Part shown: positions 1 to 6,621 of the stretch, one piece after another
Numbering within the stretch: the stretch's first letter is position 1
Layout of the letters: each line of letters opens with the position of its first letter
NCBI GenBank assembly: GCA_023415525.1
Contig: JAEZKI010000433.1
Coordinates: 1-6,640 of the forward strand
DNA from: Bacillota bacterium
GTDB lineage: Bacteria > Bacillota > Clostridia > Lachnospirales > Cellulosilyticaceae
Direction of reading: 5' to 3'
DNA: 6,640 nucleotides
The notes under the pieces: generated by a model
The model's database searches: none
What the model saw: the letters and a program-made list of their open reading frames with translations, nothing else
Told to the model about the DNA's origin: nothing
Position numbers and translations under genes: made by a program

Positions 1-439
1 CATACGCTTTAAGGACATAGGAGATATAGATTCAGAATTTATTCCTCAAGATATAAAAGATAAAATTCATATTTTGGAGGAAATGACAAAGGATAAGTCA
101 GGAATATGTTTTAATATGGCTTTTAACTATGGTGGACGTGATGAACTTGTGAGAGCTTGTAGTCAGGTGATAGATGAAGTGATAAAAGGAACTTTAAAGA
201 AGGAAGACTTAACAGAAGAGGTTTTTGAAAATTACTTAGATACCCAAGGGCAGCCAGATCCTGATTTGATGATTCGTACCAGTGGAGAGATGCGCACAAG
301 CAATTTTTTACCTTGGCAATTAACGTATAGTGAATTTTATTTTGCATCTTGTTTATGGCCTGATTTTACAAAAAAAGAGTTTGATAAAGCTTTAGAGGCT
401 TATAGTGGAAGACAACGTCGCTTTGGAGAAAGTGAATAG
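1..439 (+). CDS. uppS: Undecaprenyl diphosphate synthase, 3' part (5' end outside window)
   Basis: Cis-prenyltransferase that adds isopentenyl diphosphate units to farnesyl diphosphate, giving the C55 undecaprenyl diphosphate used as lipid carrier for peptidoglycan. It acts at the cytoplasmic membrane face. The reading frame is open from base 2 and gives 145 residues ending at TAG 437-439; about the first 100 residues are missing. Family motifs are clear: NYGGR at fragment residues 42-46, then DPDLMIRTSGE followed by RTSNF (residues 86-102) and YSEFYF (109-114), ending in RRFG. Arg92, Arg98 and Glu111 of the fragment line up with E. coli UppS Arg194, Arg200 and Glu213, which bind the diphosphate and magnesium. 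An internal TTG at 74 opens a shorter frame, but the conserved IRF...GD motif lies upstream of it, so it is not the start. It is followed 11 nt later by cdsA, as is common in Bacillota. Confidence 0.96.
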   Translation, partial: IRFKDIGDIDSEFIPQDIKDKIHILEEMTKDKSGICFNMAFNYGGRDELVRACSQVIDEVIKGTLKKEDLTEEVFENYLDTQGQPDPDLMIRTSGEMRTSNFLPWQLTYSEFYFASCLWPDFTKKEFDKALEAYSGRQRRFGESE

Positions 440-450
440 GAGGAAAAAAG

Positions 451-1260
451 ATGCTTACTCGAATTATTACGTCTCTTGTAGGAATACCATTAGTTATTTT
501 TCTTATTTTAATGGGAGGATCTGTCCTTCGCTATAGCATGTTAGTGGTAAGCTGTATAGGACTTTATGAGCTTTATCATGTGTTATGCAAGAAACACCGT
601 CCCTTAGTGGGCATAGGTTATAGTGCTACCCTTTTATTTTTTGTCTTTTTGAACTTTTGGACAGAGTATTACTTGGTCTATGTAGCGCTTGTAATACTTG
701 TTACTCTTGTAGGAATGGTTTTATTTTATCCTAAGTATGATTTAACAGATGTAGCACTTACTCTATTTTCTGTTTTTTACGTTGCACTTTTATTTAGTTT
801 TATTGTACTTATCGCAGATTTAAAATATGGGTTTTTCTGGATTTGGCTTATTGTATTAAGCTCATGGGGGTCTGATACCTTTGCCTATTTCACAGGAATG
901 TTATGTGGAAAACATAAATTAGCACCTCAACTTAGTCCTAAGAAGACAATAGAAGGAAGTATTGGGGGAGTAATAGGAGCAGGTGTTTTAGGGTATATTT
1001 ATACCATTGTTTATACCCAATATGCTATGGGTCAGTTAAGAGCCTACACTTTAATAAGTGTGGGGATGGTTATTGTGGGAGCGGTGCTTTCACAATTTGG
1101 TGATTTAGCTGCATCGGCAATTAAGCGTTTCTTTGAACAAAAAGATTATGGCTATATATTGCCAGGGCATGGAGGCATTTTAGATCGTTTTGATAGCTTT
1201 TTATTTGTCAGTCCTCTTATTTATATAGTGGCTGCTTATGTAGAAAAAACCATGGGGTAG
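451..1260 (+). CDS. cdsA: Phosphatidate cytidylyltransferase (CDP-diacylglycerol synthase)
   Basis: Integral membrane enzyme that converts phosphatidic acid and CTP to CDP-diacylglycerol and diphosphate, the branch point of phospholipid synthesis. The protein has 269 residues, normal for the family, and is mostly hydrophobic, with about eight likely membrane segments (for example near 5-25, 55-70, 75-93, 103-122, 172-190, 199-217 and 250-263). The complete CDS family signature lies at residues 222-248: S-x-I-K-R-x4-K-D-x-G-x2-L-P-G-H-G-G-x2-D-R-F-D. Two more conserved cytoplasmic stretches are visible: SWGSDTFAYFTG (138-149) and LSPKKTIEGSIGG (161-173). The ATG at 451 is well supported by AGGAGG at 438-443, which overlaps the uppS stop codon. 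This suggests translational coupling within the operon. No anomalies were seen. Confidence 0.97.
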   Translation: MLTRIITSLVGIPLVIFLILMGGSVLRYSMLVVSCIGLYELYHVLCKKHRPLVGIGYSATLLFFVFLNFWTEYYLVYVALVILVTLVGMVLFYPKYDLTDVALTLFSVFYVALLFSFIVLIADLKYGFFWIWLIVLSSWGSDTFAYFTGMLCGKHKLAPQLSPKKTIEGSIGGVIGAGVLGYIYTIVYTQYAMGQLRAYTLISVGMVIVGAVLSQFGDLAASAIKRFFEQKDYGYILPGHGGILDRFDSFLFVSPLIYIVAAYVEKTMG

Positions 1261-1271
1261 GAGTAAAAATA

Positions 1272-2438
1272 ATGTTAATAAAGAATATAGTTATTTTAGG
1301 GTCTACGGGCTCTATAGGTACGCAAACTTTAGATGTTATAAGTCATGATGCCAATATGCAGGTTTTGGGTTTAACCACCCATACGAATATTGAGCTTTTA
1401 GAACAACAAATAGACTCTTTTTCTCCCCAAGTAGTCTGTGTATTTAATAAGGAAAAGGCCTATGAACTTCAACAAAAACTGAAGAAAAAAGGTTCTACTG
1501 TAGAAGTTGTAGCAGGGATGGAAGGATTAATAACGGTAGCAACTTTAGCAGAAGCGCAGATTGTTGTCACAGCAGTTGTAGGGATGATAGGGTTATTACC
1601 TACTATAGAGGCTATTAAATGTGGAAAAGATATTGCTCTGGCCAATAAGGAGACACTTGTGACAGCAGGTGAACTCGTTATGAAGCTTGCCCAAGAATAC
1701 GGAGTATCTATTCTTCCTGTCGATAGTGAACACTCTGCTATTTTTCAATGCTTGAGAGGAAATGAAGTAGCTACTGTATCACGACTTATTCTAACTGCAT
1801 CAGGTGGTCCTTTTAGAGACTATACAAAAGAACAATTACAAGAGGTAACAGTGGAGCAGGCGCTCAAGCATCCTAATTGGGTAATGGGGAGCAAAATTAC
1901 TATTGACTCAGCCACATTAATGAATAAAGGACTTGAGGTAATTGAGGCAAAGCACTTATTTGATGTAAAAACGGAGCAAATCGATGTGGTAGTTCACAAG
2001 GAGAGTATTATTCATTCCATGGTAGAATATCAAGATGGTTCAACAATAGCTCAACTGGGACTACCTGATATGAGGCATCCTATTGCTTATGCCCTTTATT
2101 ATCCGCAGCGTGTACAGACAGATTATATTCATAAAATTGACTGGATGAAATTAAGTCATTTATCTTTTGCACCACCTAAAAAAGAGTTATTTCCTTGCCT
2201 TGATCTAGCTTATGAAGCATTGAGGATAGGTGGAACAATGACAGCTGTCTTAAATGCAGCTAATGAAGTGGTAGTAGAAAGCTTTTTGAAAAAGCAAATT
2301 TCTTTTAATGAAATTCCCGTTATTATTCATAGGGTGATGGAAAAGCACATATGTATAAATAGGCCAAGTCTTGACGATATTTTAAAGAGTGACGAGTGGG
2401 CAAGAGAATGGAGTAGAAAGAAGGTATTAAAGTGTTGA
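1272..2438 (+). CDS. dxr: 1-deoxy-D-xylulose 5-phosphate reductoisomerase
   Basis: Cytoplasmic MEP pathway enzyme that rearranges and reduces 1-deoxy-D-xylulose 5-phosphate to 2-C-methyl-D-erythritol 4-phosphate, using NADPH and a divalent metal; it is the target of fosmidomycin. It has 388 residues, typical length. The N-terminal Rossmann domain has the dinucleotide motif GSTGSIG at 10-16. LANKETLVTAG follows at 123-133. The metal ligands are Asp151 and Glu153 (VDSEH) and Glu222 (in NKGLEVIEA), matching E. coli Asp150, Glu152 and Glu231. The flexible active-site loop has HPNW with His200 and Trp203, and LPDMRHPIAYAL (264-275) is also conserved. The start ATG 1272 is preceded by AGGAG at 1259-1263 with 8 nt spacing, again overlapping the upstream stop. 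Its end overlaps the start of rseP by 7 nt. It shares the MEP pathway with ispG two genes downstream. Confidence 0.97.
   Translation: MLIKNIVILGSTGSIGTQTLDVISHDANMQVLGLTTHTNIELLEQQIDSFSPQVVCVFNKEKAYELQQKLKKKGSTVEVVAGMEGLITVATLAEAQIVVTAVVGMIGLLPTIEAIKCGKDIALANKETLVTAGELVMKLAQEYGVSILPVDSEHSAIFQCLRGNEVATVSRLILTASGGPFRDYTKEQLQEVTVEQALKHPNWVMGSKITIDSATLMNKGLEVIEAKHLFDVKTEQIDVVVHKESIIHSMVEYQDGSTIAQLGLPDMRHPIAYALYYPQRVQTDYIHKIDWMKLSHLSFAPPKKELFPCLDLAYEALRIGGTMTAVLNAANEVVVESFLKKQISFNEIPVIIHRVMEKHICINRPSLDDILKSDEWAREWSRKKVLKC
2417..2424 (+). promoter_or_regulatory. Ribosome binding site deciding the rseP GTG start
   Basis: AAAGAAGG lies inside the 3' end of dxr and is 7 nt before GTG at 2432. The adjacent TTG at 2435 would have 10 nt spacing, so GTG 2432 is preferred, although TTG cannot be excluded. 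Confidence 0.6.
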
Positions 2439-3475
2439 CAAAAATTATAATTATATTAATTATGTTTAATTTTATTGTAGTCATCCATGAGTGGGGACAT
2501 TATATTACAGCTAAGAAAAATGGTGTTTTAATCCACGAATTTGCTGTAGGAATGGGACCAAAGTTATGGCACTATACGCGAGGGGAGACAATCTACTCCA
2601 TTAGAATTTTTCCCATAGGTGGGTTTTGTAGCTTAGAAGAAGAATTAGATGGACAGACAAATAACCCTAGAGCAATGGGGGCTAAAAAAGCTTGGCAACG
2701 CTTAATTATTGTGAGTGCAGGGGCTATCATGAATTTTCTTACAGCTTGGTTTTTATTAAGTCTTATATCAGGCTATGTAGGCTATGGAAATAATGTCATT
2801 GAGAGTGTGGAAGAAGGCATGCCTGCAGCCCAATCTGGTCTTATTAAGGGTGACCAAATTATGGCTATAAATGGAAATAAGGTTAAAACATTAAAGGATA
2901 TATCAGTACACTTAGATAATACTGAAAAGACTTATCGCTTTACTATTAAAAGAGAAAATAATGAAGTCGTTGAAAAAGATATTACCTCCAAGTGGGTAGA
3001 AGGAGAGGAAAGGGCCCGTTTAGGTTTTACACCTGAAATCGTACATTGGAATTTAGGCTATAATGTGAAAACAGGTTTTTTGAATACCTTTTATGTCATC
3101 CGAGAAGTATGGTCAGGCGTCATTTCTCTTTTCACCGGTTCTGTATCTGTCAATGAAATGTCAGGTATTATAGGGGTGGTAGACTTTAGCGCTAAGCAAT
3201 GGGATACAGGTATTCAAAATGGTGGAATAGGATTGGCTTTAATGAATATGATATATATTACAGCCCTTCTTTCTGCTAACTTAGGTGTCATTAATCTTTT
3301 GCCTTTGCCAGCATTAGATGGGGGACGTATTTTATTTATACTTGTTGAGCTACTAAGAGGAAAACCATTAGCTGCTGATAAAGAAGCAGCTGTTCATTTT
3401 GTAGGTTTTGTACTTCTTATGCTTTTAACAGTGGTTGTTTTATATAATGATGTAATGAAGGTGTTTAATATATGA
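2432..3475 (+). CDS. rseP: RIP metalloprotease, site-2 protease family (RseP/RasP)
   Basis: Membrane-embedded zinc protease that cuts transmembrane segments. Relatives degrade anti-sigma factors already cut by a site-1 protease, and in B. subtilis RasP also clears signal peptide remnants; substrates here are unknown. The protein has 347 residues, shorter than B. subtilis RasP (about 420) but in the range I associate with Clostridia. The first membrane helix contains the zinc motif HEWGH (19-23, His19, Glu20, His23), followed by [12 protein letters not shown] second helix spans about 92-115. A single PDZ domain covers about 121-187 ([20 protein letters not shown]). The third helix region ends in [11 protein letters not shown] (288-298), where Asp296 is the third zinc ligand. 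A last helix lies near 322-340. It starts with GTG overlapping the dxr end, and its stop TGA (3473-3475) overlaps the ispG ATG. This implies coupled translation. Confidence 0.95.
   Translation: MLTKIIIILIMFNFIVVIHEWGHYITAKKNGVLIHEFAVGMGPKLWHYTRGETIYSIRIFPIGGFCSLEEELDGQTNNPRAMGAKKAWQRLIIVSAGAIMNFLTAWFLLSLISGYVGYGNNVIESVEEGMPAAQSGLIKGDQIMAINGNKVKTLKDISVHLDNTEKTYRFTIKRENNEVVEKDITSKWVEGEERARLGFTPEIVHWNLGYNVKTGFLNTFYVIREVWSGVISLFTGSVSVNEMSGIIGVVDFSAKQWDTGIQNGGIGLALMNMIYITALLSANLGVINLLPLPALDGGRILFILVELLRGKPLAADKEAAVHFVGFVLLMLLTVVVLYNDVMKVFNI
3458..3463 (+). promoter_or_regulatory. Ribosome binding site deciding the ispG start
   Basis: AAGGTG inside the 3' end of rseP lies 8 nt before ATG 3472, the one that overlaps the rseP stop as ATGA. 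A second in-frame ATG at 3478 would be 14 nt away, which is too far for efficient use, so 3472 is chosen. Confidence 0.6.
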
Positions 3476-4530
3476 AAATGTATACTAGAGAACAAACGCG
3501 AAAGATTCAGGTGAAAGATAGGCTCATAGGTGGAGGTAACCCTATTGCCATTCAATCTATGACTAATACAAAGACAGAAGATGTGGAAGCGACAATTGAT
3601 CAGATTTTGCAGTTAGAAGAAGCTGGCTGTGAGATTGTGCGTGTAGCCGTTCCTCATAAGGAAGCGGCAATGGCTATTGATAAAATCGTTTCTCGCATTC
3701 ATATTCCACTTGTAGCAGATATTCACTTTGACTATAAGTTAGCTCTACTTGCAATAGAGAATGGTGTGAATAAATTACGTATCAACCCAGGAAATATAGG
3801 AGATAGACAACGAGTAGAAGCTGTTGTGGAAAAGGCCAAGGCTTATCACATCCCTTTAAGGATTGGCGTGAATTCAGGTTCCATTGAAAAAAGAATTATA
3901 CAAAAATGTGGAGGTGTCAATGCTGAGGCAATGTTAGAAGGGGCTAAAATGCATATTGATATTTTAGAAGCTCTTGATTTTCATAATATTGTAGTATCTC
4001 TTAAAGCATCTAACGTTCCACTTGCTTTAGAAGCTTATACTACTTTTGCTCAGCACTACAATTATCCTTTACATGTAGGTATTACTGAATCAGGAACGTT
4101 GTACAAGGGAACGATTAAATCTTCTGTTGGTTTAGGGGCTATTCTATCACAAGGTATTGGTGATACGATTAGAGTCTCTCTTTCCCATCATCCAGTAAAA
4201 GAAGTGGAATGTGCTCAAGCTATTTTGCAGTCTTTAGAATTGAGACATTTTAGACCAGAGATTATTTCTTGTCCTACTTGTGGACGTACGCAAGTAGACC
4301 TGATTGAGTTAGCTCAAAAGGTAGAAGAGGCAACGAAGGACTTGCAAAAAGATATTAAAATTGCTGTAATGGGTTGCGCAGTAAATGGGCCAGGAGAAGC
4401 AAGAGAGGCGGACATAGGTATTGCTGGAGGAAAAGGCGAAGGACTTATTTTTAAAAAAGGACAAATTATAAAGAAAGTTAAAGAAGAAGAGCTCTTTGAA
4501 GCCTTTATGAGGGAAATTCAGAACCTCTAA
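3472..4530 (+). CDS. ispG: 4-hydroxy-3-methylbut-2-en-1-yl diphosphate synthase (HMBPP synthase)
   Basis: Iron-sulfur enzyme of the MEP pathway that reductively opens 2-C-methyl-D-erythritol 2,4-cyclodiphosphate to HMBPP. It has 352 residues, the usual two-domain bacterial form: an N-terminal TIM barrel (to about 255) and a C-terminal cluster domain. The [4Fe-4S] ligands are Cys267 and Cys270 (SCPTCGRTQ), Cys302 ([11 protein letters not shown]) and probably Glu309, matching E. coli Cys270, Cys273, Cys305 and Glu312. Barrel motifs include [14 protein letters not shown] (79-92), [10 protein letters not shown] (101-110) and [10 protein letters not shown] (132-141). [12 protein letters not shown] at 234-245 differs from the usual SL[TA]-x-[DE]-P form; see the findings. 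It is the last gene before a 172-nt gap and probably the end of the first operon, because no polC follows. Confidence 0.97.
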   Translation: MKMYTREQTRKIQVKDRLIGGGNPIAIQSMTNTKTEDVEATIDQILQLEEAGCEIVRVAVPHKEAAMAIDKIVSRIHIPLVADIHFDYKLALLAIENGVNKLRINPGNIGDRQRVEAVVEKAKAYHIPLRIGVNSGSIEKRIIQKCGGVNAEAMLEGAKMHIDILEALDFHNIVVSLKASNVPLALEAYTTFAQHYNYPLHVGITESGTLYKGTIKSSVGLGAILSQGIGDTIRVSLSHHPVKEVECAQAILQSLELRHFRPEIISCPTCGRTQVDLIELAQKVEEATKDLQKDIKIAVMGCAVNGPGEAREADIGIAGGKGEGLIFKKGQIIKKVKEEELFEAFMREIQNL

Positions 4531-4552
4531 AAAGTACTTGAGAATATGAAGC

Positions 4553-4581
4553 TTGATTTATACTAGGAAATAGAGTATAAT
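4553..4581 (+). promoter_or_regulatory. Sigma-A-type promoter upstream of rimP
   Basis: TTGATT at 4553-4558 (4 of 6 matches to TTGACA) is separated by exactly 17 nt from a perfect TATAAT at 4576-4581. This predicts transcription starting near 4588 and a leader of about 115 nt before the rimP ATG. A second TATAAT at 4589-4594 has no acceptable -35 element 16-18 nt upstream and is probably incidental. The promoter would let rimP-nusA be expressed apart from the upstream uppS-ispG operon. The assignment rests on sequence match only. Confidence 0.7.
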
Positions 4582-4608
4582 TAGTAATTATAATACTAGA
4601 ACGTTTCT

Positions 4609-4646
4609 GAAAGAGTGGGTGTACGCCCACTCTTTCTATATTGTTT
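4609..4646 (+). terminator. Strong hairpin with interrupted T-rich tail: terminator or leader attenuator
   Basis: An 11-bp perfect stem, GAAAGAGTGGG (4609-4619) with CCCACTCTTTC (4626-4636), closes a 6-nt loop. It is followed by TATATTGTTT, which is T-rich but interrupted by A and G, so the tail is suboptimal for intrinsic termination. No other terminator-like structure lies between the ispG stop and this point, so it may stop read-through from the first operon. It also lies about 20 nt downstream of the predicted rimP promoter start and so could attenuate that transcript. In B. subtilis the nusA operon is known to be autoregulated by NusA-stimulated termination in its 5' UTR; a similar role here is inference. 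Confidence 0.68.
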
Positions 4647-4660
4647 ATATGTATATAAGC
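4643..4660 (+). other. Weak AU-rich hairpin in the rimP leader
   Basis: GTTTATA (4643-4649) can pair with TATAAGC (4654-4660), including one G-U pair, around a 4-nt loop. Its 5' arm shares the T-rich tail of the preceding strong hairpin. It contains few GC pairs and may be no more than AT-rich coincidence. Confidence 0.3.
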
Positions 4661-4682
4661 TATGGTTTATGCCAAACTATAG
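4660..4682 (+). other. Hairpin just upstream of the rimP ribosome binding site
   Basis: CTATGGTTT (4660-4668) pairs with AAACTATAG (4674-4682) over 9 bp, with one G-U pair and a 5-nt loop. It ends 7 nt before the Shine-Dalgarno region. An alternative small hairpin, CTATA-GGT-TATAG (4677-4689), uses the 3' arm and is mutually exclusive with it. This could allow switching, but no function is shown by the sequence. Confidence 0.4.
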
Positions 4683-4689
4683 GTTATAG

Positions 4690-4699
4690 AAAGGATGAG
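4690..4699 (+). promoter_or_regulatory. Ribosome binding site deciding the rimP start
   Basis: AAAGGATGAG precedes ATG 4703, with AGGA ending 7 nt before it. The frame is open further upstream to a GTG at 4619, but that codon lies inside the stem-loop of the leader and has no Shine-Dalgarno sequence. The extra 28 residues it would add do not resemble RimP, so ATG 4703 is the start. Confidence 0.75.
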
Positions 4700-4702
4700 A
4701 TT

Positions 4703-5164
4703 ATGAATAAAAAGCAAATTATTGAAGATGTAACAGCAATTGTAACACCTGTTTTGGAAGAAGGACATTATGAACTTGTAGATATAGAATTTGTTAAAGA
4801 AGGACCTAGTTATTACTTAAGAATATTTATAGATAAAGAAGAAGGTATTTCAGTAGATGATTGTGTTAAGGTTACACATGCAATTAATCCACTATTAGAT
4901 GAGAAAGACCCTATTGAGCCAGCTTATATGCTTGAAGTGAGTTCACCCGGTTTAGACCGTGTTTTGAAGAAAGAAAAGGATTTTGAACGCTTTAAAGGTG
5001 AGATGGTGGATGTGAAGCTTTATGAGGCTTTAAACAAGAAAAAGCATTTTATTGCTAAGCTTGTTTCTAAGACGGATAAATTATTAGTTTTAGAAGATGA
5101 AGGAGAAGAACTGTGTATACCTGTTGAGAATGTAGCAATAGTAAGACTAGCTGTTATTTTTTAA
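4703..5164 (+). CDS. rimP: Ribosome maturation factor RimP
   Basis: Cytoplasmic protein that assists late assembly of the 30S ribosomal subunit. From ATG 4703 it has 153 residues, the usual RimP length. The N-terminal alpha/beta domain covers about 1-86 and includes ELVDIEFVKEG (24-34) and LRIFIDKEEGISVDDC (39-54). It ends in the family hallmark EVSSPGLDR at 78-86. A C-terminal Sm-like beta domain follows (about 88-150), starting LKKEKDFERFKGEMV. It is the first gene of the rimP-nusA-ylxR-ylxQ block and sits behind its own promoter and a structured leader, so this leader may regulate the whole block. The gap to nusA is 44 nt, with no terminator seen. Confidence 0.95.
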   Translation: MNKKQIIEDVTAIVTPVLEEGHYELVDIEFVKEGPSYYLRIFIDKEEGISVDDCVKVTHAINPLLDEKDPIEPAYMLEVSSPGLDRVLKKEKDFERFKGEMVDVKLYEALNKKKHFIAKLVSKTDKLLVLEDEGEELCIPVENVAIVRLAVIF

Positions 5165-5208
5165 AGATGAGCATAAAGAAAGTGTAATGACCTTGGAGGA
5201 GGATAAAA

Positions 5209-6330
5209 ATGAATCAAGAATTTATTATGGCCATTGACCAAATTGCAAAATCAAAGGGAATTAATAAGGAAAAGCTTATTGATGCCATTAAGCAATCTAT
5301 TGAAGTGGCTTGTAAGAAGCATTTTGGAATTAATACAGCAAGTAAACAGAATTTGAAAATAGATGTGGATGAGCATAAAGGGGATGTCAAAGTTTTTGCT
5401 ACTAAGACTATTGTAGAAGATGATGAGGTAATGAATGAACTTTTAGAAATTGGAGTGACAGAAGCTAGAAAACTAAATGCACATGTACAATTAGGGGATG
5501 TCATTGATGTAGAAATTACGCCTAAGAACTTTGGTCGTATTGCAGCGCAAAATGCAAAACAAGTAGTTATTCAAAAGATAAAAGAAGCAGAACGACAAAT
5601 GGTTTATGAGGAATATAGTGTAAAACTGAATGATATTGTTAAAGGGAAAGTTCTTAGAAAAGAGAAAAATGGTTACATTGTGCAACTTGATTTCACAGAA
5701 GCATCCCTTCCATTAACAGAGGCTATGCCAACAGAAAATCTTGAAGCTCAAATGGAACAGGGCGAGGGGATGAGTGATTATAAAGCTTTTTATCTTCTTA
5801 ATGTAAAGGACTTTAATAAAAATGAAGGTAAATTAGAAGTAAAAAGTAAAAATGCAGGAGCTCAAGTTATTGTATCACGTACACATCCAGAACTAGTTAA
5901 GCGTTTATTTGAGCAAGAGGTAGTAGAGATTAAAGATGGAACTGTTGTGATAAAAAGTATAGCAAGAGAAGCTGGTTCACGTACAAAGATTGCTGTTTAT
6001 TCCAATGATCCTCAAGTAGATCCAGTAGGAGCATGTGTAGGAGAAAAAGGAAAACGTATTAATACCATTGTAGATGAATTATGTGGTGAAAAAATTGATG
6101 TTGTGCGTTGGCAAGAAGATCCAAAAGAGTTTATAAAAGAAGCCTTAACCCCAGCAAAAGTTATTGACGTAGAACTAATGGAGAATGAGGGAGAGAGAGG
6201 GGCAAAAGTCCTTGTACCTGCTAATATTTTAACCCTTGCTATTGGTAAGGGTGGACAAAACGTACGTTTGGCAGCTAAGTTAACAGGGTGGAAGATAGAT
6301 ATTAAAAGCGTACAAGAAGAGAATGCCTAA
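5209..6330 (+). CDS. nusA: Transcription termination/antitermination factor NusA
   Basis: NusA binds RNA polymerase and nascent RNA, prolongs pausing, stimulates weak intrinsic terminators and takes part in antitermination. The protein has 373 residues. Its domains in order are: the polymerase-binding N-terminal domain (about 1-130, with DVEITPKNFGRIAAQNAKQV at 100-119); the S1 domain (about 140-222), ending just before SRTHPELVKRLFE; KH1 (about 240-315, with DPVGACVGEKGKRIN, GEKIDVV and the AL-PA motif); and KH2 (about 330-367, LAIGKGGQNVRLAAKLTGW). KH1 has GEKG and KH2 has GKGG as the GxxG loops. The S1 region between LP (168-169) and SRTHP is about 20 residues longer than in B. subtilis NusA and lacks the DRIKVY motif. 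The short tail ends in ENA, without acidic repeats. The start is well supported by GGAGGAGG at 5195-5202. Confidence 0.97.
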   Translation: MNQEFIMAIDQIAKSKGINKEKLIDAIKQSIEVACKKHFGINTASKQNLKIDVDEHKGDVKVFATKTIVEDDEVMNELLEIGVTEARKLNAHVQLGDVIDVEITPKNFGRIAAQNAKQVVIQKIKEAERQMVYEEYSVKLNDIVKGKVLRKEKNGYIVQLDFTEASLPLTEAMPTENLEAQMEQGEGMSDYKAFYLLNVKDFNKNEGKLEVKSKNAGAQVIVSRTHPELVKRLFEQEVVEIKDGTVVIKSIAREAGSRTKIAVYSNDPQVDPVGACVGEKGKRINTIVDELCGEKIDVVRWQEDPKEFIKEALTPAKVIDVELMENEGERGAKVLVPANILTLAIGKGGQNVRLAAKLTGWKIDIKSVQEENA

Positions 6331-6345
6331 CGAAGGAGGGATAAA

Positions 6346-6621
6346 ATGAAACAACGAAAGATTCCTTTGCGTAAGTGTACTGGATGTAATGAAATGAAAA
6401 ATAAGAAGGAAATGATTCGTATTGTGAGAAATAATGAAGGCGAATTTTCTTTAGATTTTAATGGAAAAAAACCAGGACGCGGAGCTTACATTTGTAAAGA
6501 TAGAGAGTGTCTTAATCAGGCCGAGAAAAATAAAGGATTAGAGCGTTCTTTCAAAACTTCTGTAGATAAAGACATTTATAATAGGCTTAGAAATGAGTTT
6601 GAGCAATATGATGGACAGTAG
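6346..6621 (+). CDS. ylxR: YlxR family RNA-binding protein (RNase P modulator RnpM)
   Basis: Small basic protein of the YlxR (DUF448) family, encoded between nusA and ylxQ/infB in most Bacillota. In B. subtilis the homologue, renamed RnpM, has been reported to bind the RNA subunit of RNase P and modulate its activity; I infer the same role from family membership only. It has 91 residues, normal for the family. Motifs are RKCTGC (Cys11 and Cys14), IRIVRNNEG (24-32), the hallmark GRGAYIC (44-50) and a second pair of cysteines, Cys50 and Cys55. The paired cysteines suggest a metal site or a structural role, though not all homologues keep them. Start ATG 6346 has a strong AAGGAGGG at 6333-6340 and lies 15 nt after the nusA stop. 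Its 3' end probably overlaps the start of ylxQ. Confidence 0.95.
   Translation: MKQRKIPLRKCTGCNEMKNKKEMIRIVRNNEGEFSLDFNGKKPGRGAYICKDRECLNQAEKNKGLERSFKTSVDKDIYNRLRNEFEQYDGQ

Noticed and set aside
123..347. Open frame on the minus strand inside uppS
   Set aside because: It is antisense to conserved UppS coding sequence and its translation resembles no family.
2435..2466. Perfect -35 hexamer TTGACA at the dxr/rseP junction as an internal promoter
   Set aside because: No acceptable -10 element lies 16-18 nt downstream. A TATAAT at 2446-2451 is only 5 nt away and TATGTT is 20 nt away.
4532..4539. AAGTACTT palindrome just after the ispG stop as a terminator
   Set aside because: It is only 4 bp per arm with no loop and no following T tract.
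4619..4702. N-terminal extension of RimP from GTG 4619
   Set aside because: The GTG lies inside the hairpin, has no Shine-Dalgarno sequence, and the 28 extra residues do not resemble RimP. ATG 4703 has a good ribosome binding site and gives the normal length.
5214..5685. Two minus-strand open frames inside nusA
   Set aside because: They are low-complexity Ser/Phe/Ile-rich translations antisense to the conserved NusA N-terminal and S1 regions, with no plausible start context.
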